NCBI GenBank assembly: GCA_009733775.1
Contig: WOGZ01000503.1
Coordinates: forward strand, 1-18,607
Source: Alectoria sarmentosa
Taxonomy: Eukaryota; Ascomycota; Lecanoromycetes; Lecanorales; Parmeliaceae
Direction of reading: 5' to 3'
Length of the DNA stretch: 18,607 nucleotides
Part shown: piece after piece, positions 18,496 to 18,607 of the stretch
Layout of the letters: the number at the start of each line of letters is the position of its first letter
Numbering within the stretch: the first letter of the stretch is position 1
The notes under the pieces: generated by a model
The model's input: only the letters and a program-made list of their open reading frames with translations
What the model was told of the DNA's origin: nothing
Database searches by the model: none
Position numbers and translations under genes: made by a program

Positions 18496-18499
18496 TGAT

Positions 18500-18520
18500 C
18501 ATGACAATGTGACTGTCATG
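18500..18520. repeat. Palindrome CATGACA/TGTCATG
   Basis: Perfect 7-bp arms are separated by ATGTGAC, between the 11-bp arm and the hexamer array. The upstream part ATCATGACA equals the last nine bases of the solo-LTR-like insert at 15067-15075. Confidence 0.7.
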
Positions 18521-18525
18521 CCTGC

Positions 18526-18539
18526 GATGGGCACGGGCC

Positions 18540-18583
<44 letters not shown>

Positions 18584-18585
18584 GG
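18526..18585 (+). repeat. CATGGG hexamer tandem array
   Basis: Ten units run from GATGGG and CACGGG through CCTGGG to repeated CATGGG. The run is perfect from 18544, then decays into GCGATGAGCATGGCGATGG at the window edge. It probably continues outside. Confidence 0.9.
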
Positions 18586-18607
18586 ATTGCGATGAGCATG
18601 GCGATGG

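Larger units (their letters stand above)
16099..18607 (+). mobile_element. Ty1/Copia retrotransposon, copy 3, 5' part
   Basis: It begins with an LTR inserted into copy 2 at the site equivalent to about 5474 of copy 1 (T-run AACATTTTTTT against AACGTTTTTTT). Its internal sequence aligns with copy 1 from 1703 to about 3377. It is interrupted by a MITE at 17718-17990 and by a GC-rich element from about 18198 to beyond the window, so the rest of copy 3, including its 3' LTR and target duplication, is not visible. Confidence 0.88.
18198..18607. mobile_element. GC-rich repeat element inserted in copy 3, left part
   Basis: Homology to Copia stops after TTCATTA at 18197 and the base composition changes abruptly. 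The insert starts CTACTATGCCCG, possibly with TA as target (18196-18197). It contains two 11-bp-periodic arrays in opposite orientation, a CATGACA/TGTCATG palindrome and a hexamer array, and continues past the window. No protein family is recognised. Open frames across it are by-products of periods divisible by three or of the junction. It could be a fold-back transposon, or a satellite captured by an insertion. Confidence 0.65.

Noticed and set aside
18088..18498. 136-codon open frame on + ending in an 11-residue repeat (RCPSAVHPLLS type)
   Set aside because: It joins the last gag codons of copy 3 to the unrelated GC-rich insert. The protein repeat only reflects the 11-bp DNA period (33 nt = 11 codons).
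1..18607. Organelle, Plasmodium or Dictyostelium-like genome because of the extreme AT content
   Set aside because: The AT bias is confined to decayed repeats: inserts within them have high G+C, and copy differences are directional transitions, which fits repeat-targeted mutation rather than a genome-wide base bias.

Overview
This window looks like one block of heterochromatin-like DNA built from nested, heavily decayed transposable elements. No intact host gene, rRNA, tRNA or CRISPR array was found. The sequence is extremely A+T-rich. The remaining C and G sit largely in CpG (TCG/CGA), and repeat copies differ mainly by C/T and G/A transitions on both strands. Recognisable reverse transcriptase and integrase frames are broken mostly by stops where Trp or Gln would be expected. 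This is the pattern of repeat-induced point mutation (RIP) and suggests a RIP-competent filamentous fungus. The exact lineage cannot be named; the L1-like type of the LINE argues for caution about a standard ascomycete. (Basis: motifs read by eye; no database search was run.)

Layout. 1-1148: unassigned AT-rich DNA holding an 11-bp-periodic array. 1149-1548 and 8787-about 12300: the two halves of one L1-like LINE, carrying the end of an endonuclease domain and then reverse transcriptase. The LINE is split by 1549-8781, a complete Ty1/Copia retrotransposon (copy 1) with 154-bp LTRs and a 5-bp target duplication ATTTA. Copy 1 holds a leader ORF, gag, protease, integrase, RT and RNase H in the usual Copia order, all dead. 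12410-12663: a TA-flanked MITE. 12664-16098: a truncated second copy of the same Copia family, carrying a 200-bp GC-richer solo-LTR-like insert (14876-15075, duplication AAATC). 16099-end: a third Copia copy inserted into copy 2. Copy 3 is itself interrupted by a second, better preserved MITE (17718-17990) and by a GC-rich repeat element starting near 18198 that runs off the window.

How the parts relate. Copy 1 supplies the reference for the empty sites of the inserts in copies 2 and 3, which makes several insertion boundaries exact to the base. The late inserts have kept much of their G+C, so they post-date the main mutation episode or escaped it. The most unusual signal is an exact 11-bp periodicity in three sequence-unrelated inserts: TCTGTTGAAAA units near 670-727, TCAACAATnnn units in the MITEs, and TCCGATGnCCA units in the GC-rich element. 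In the GC-rich element the units form two arms in opposite orientation.
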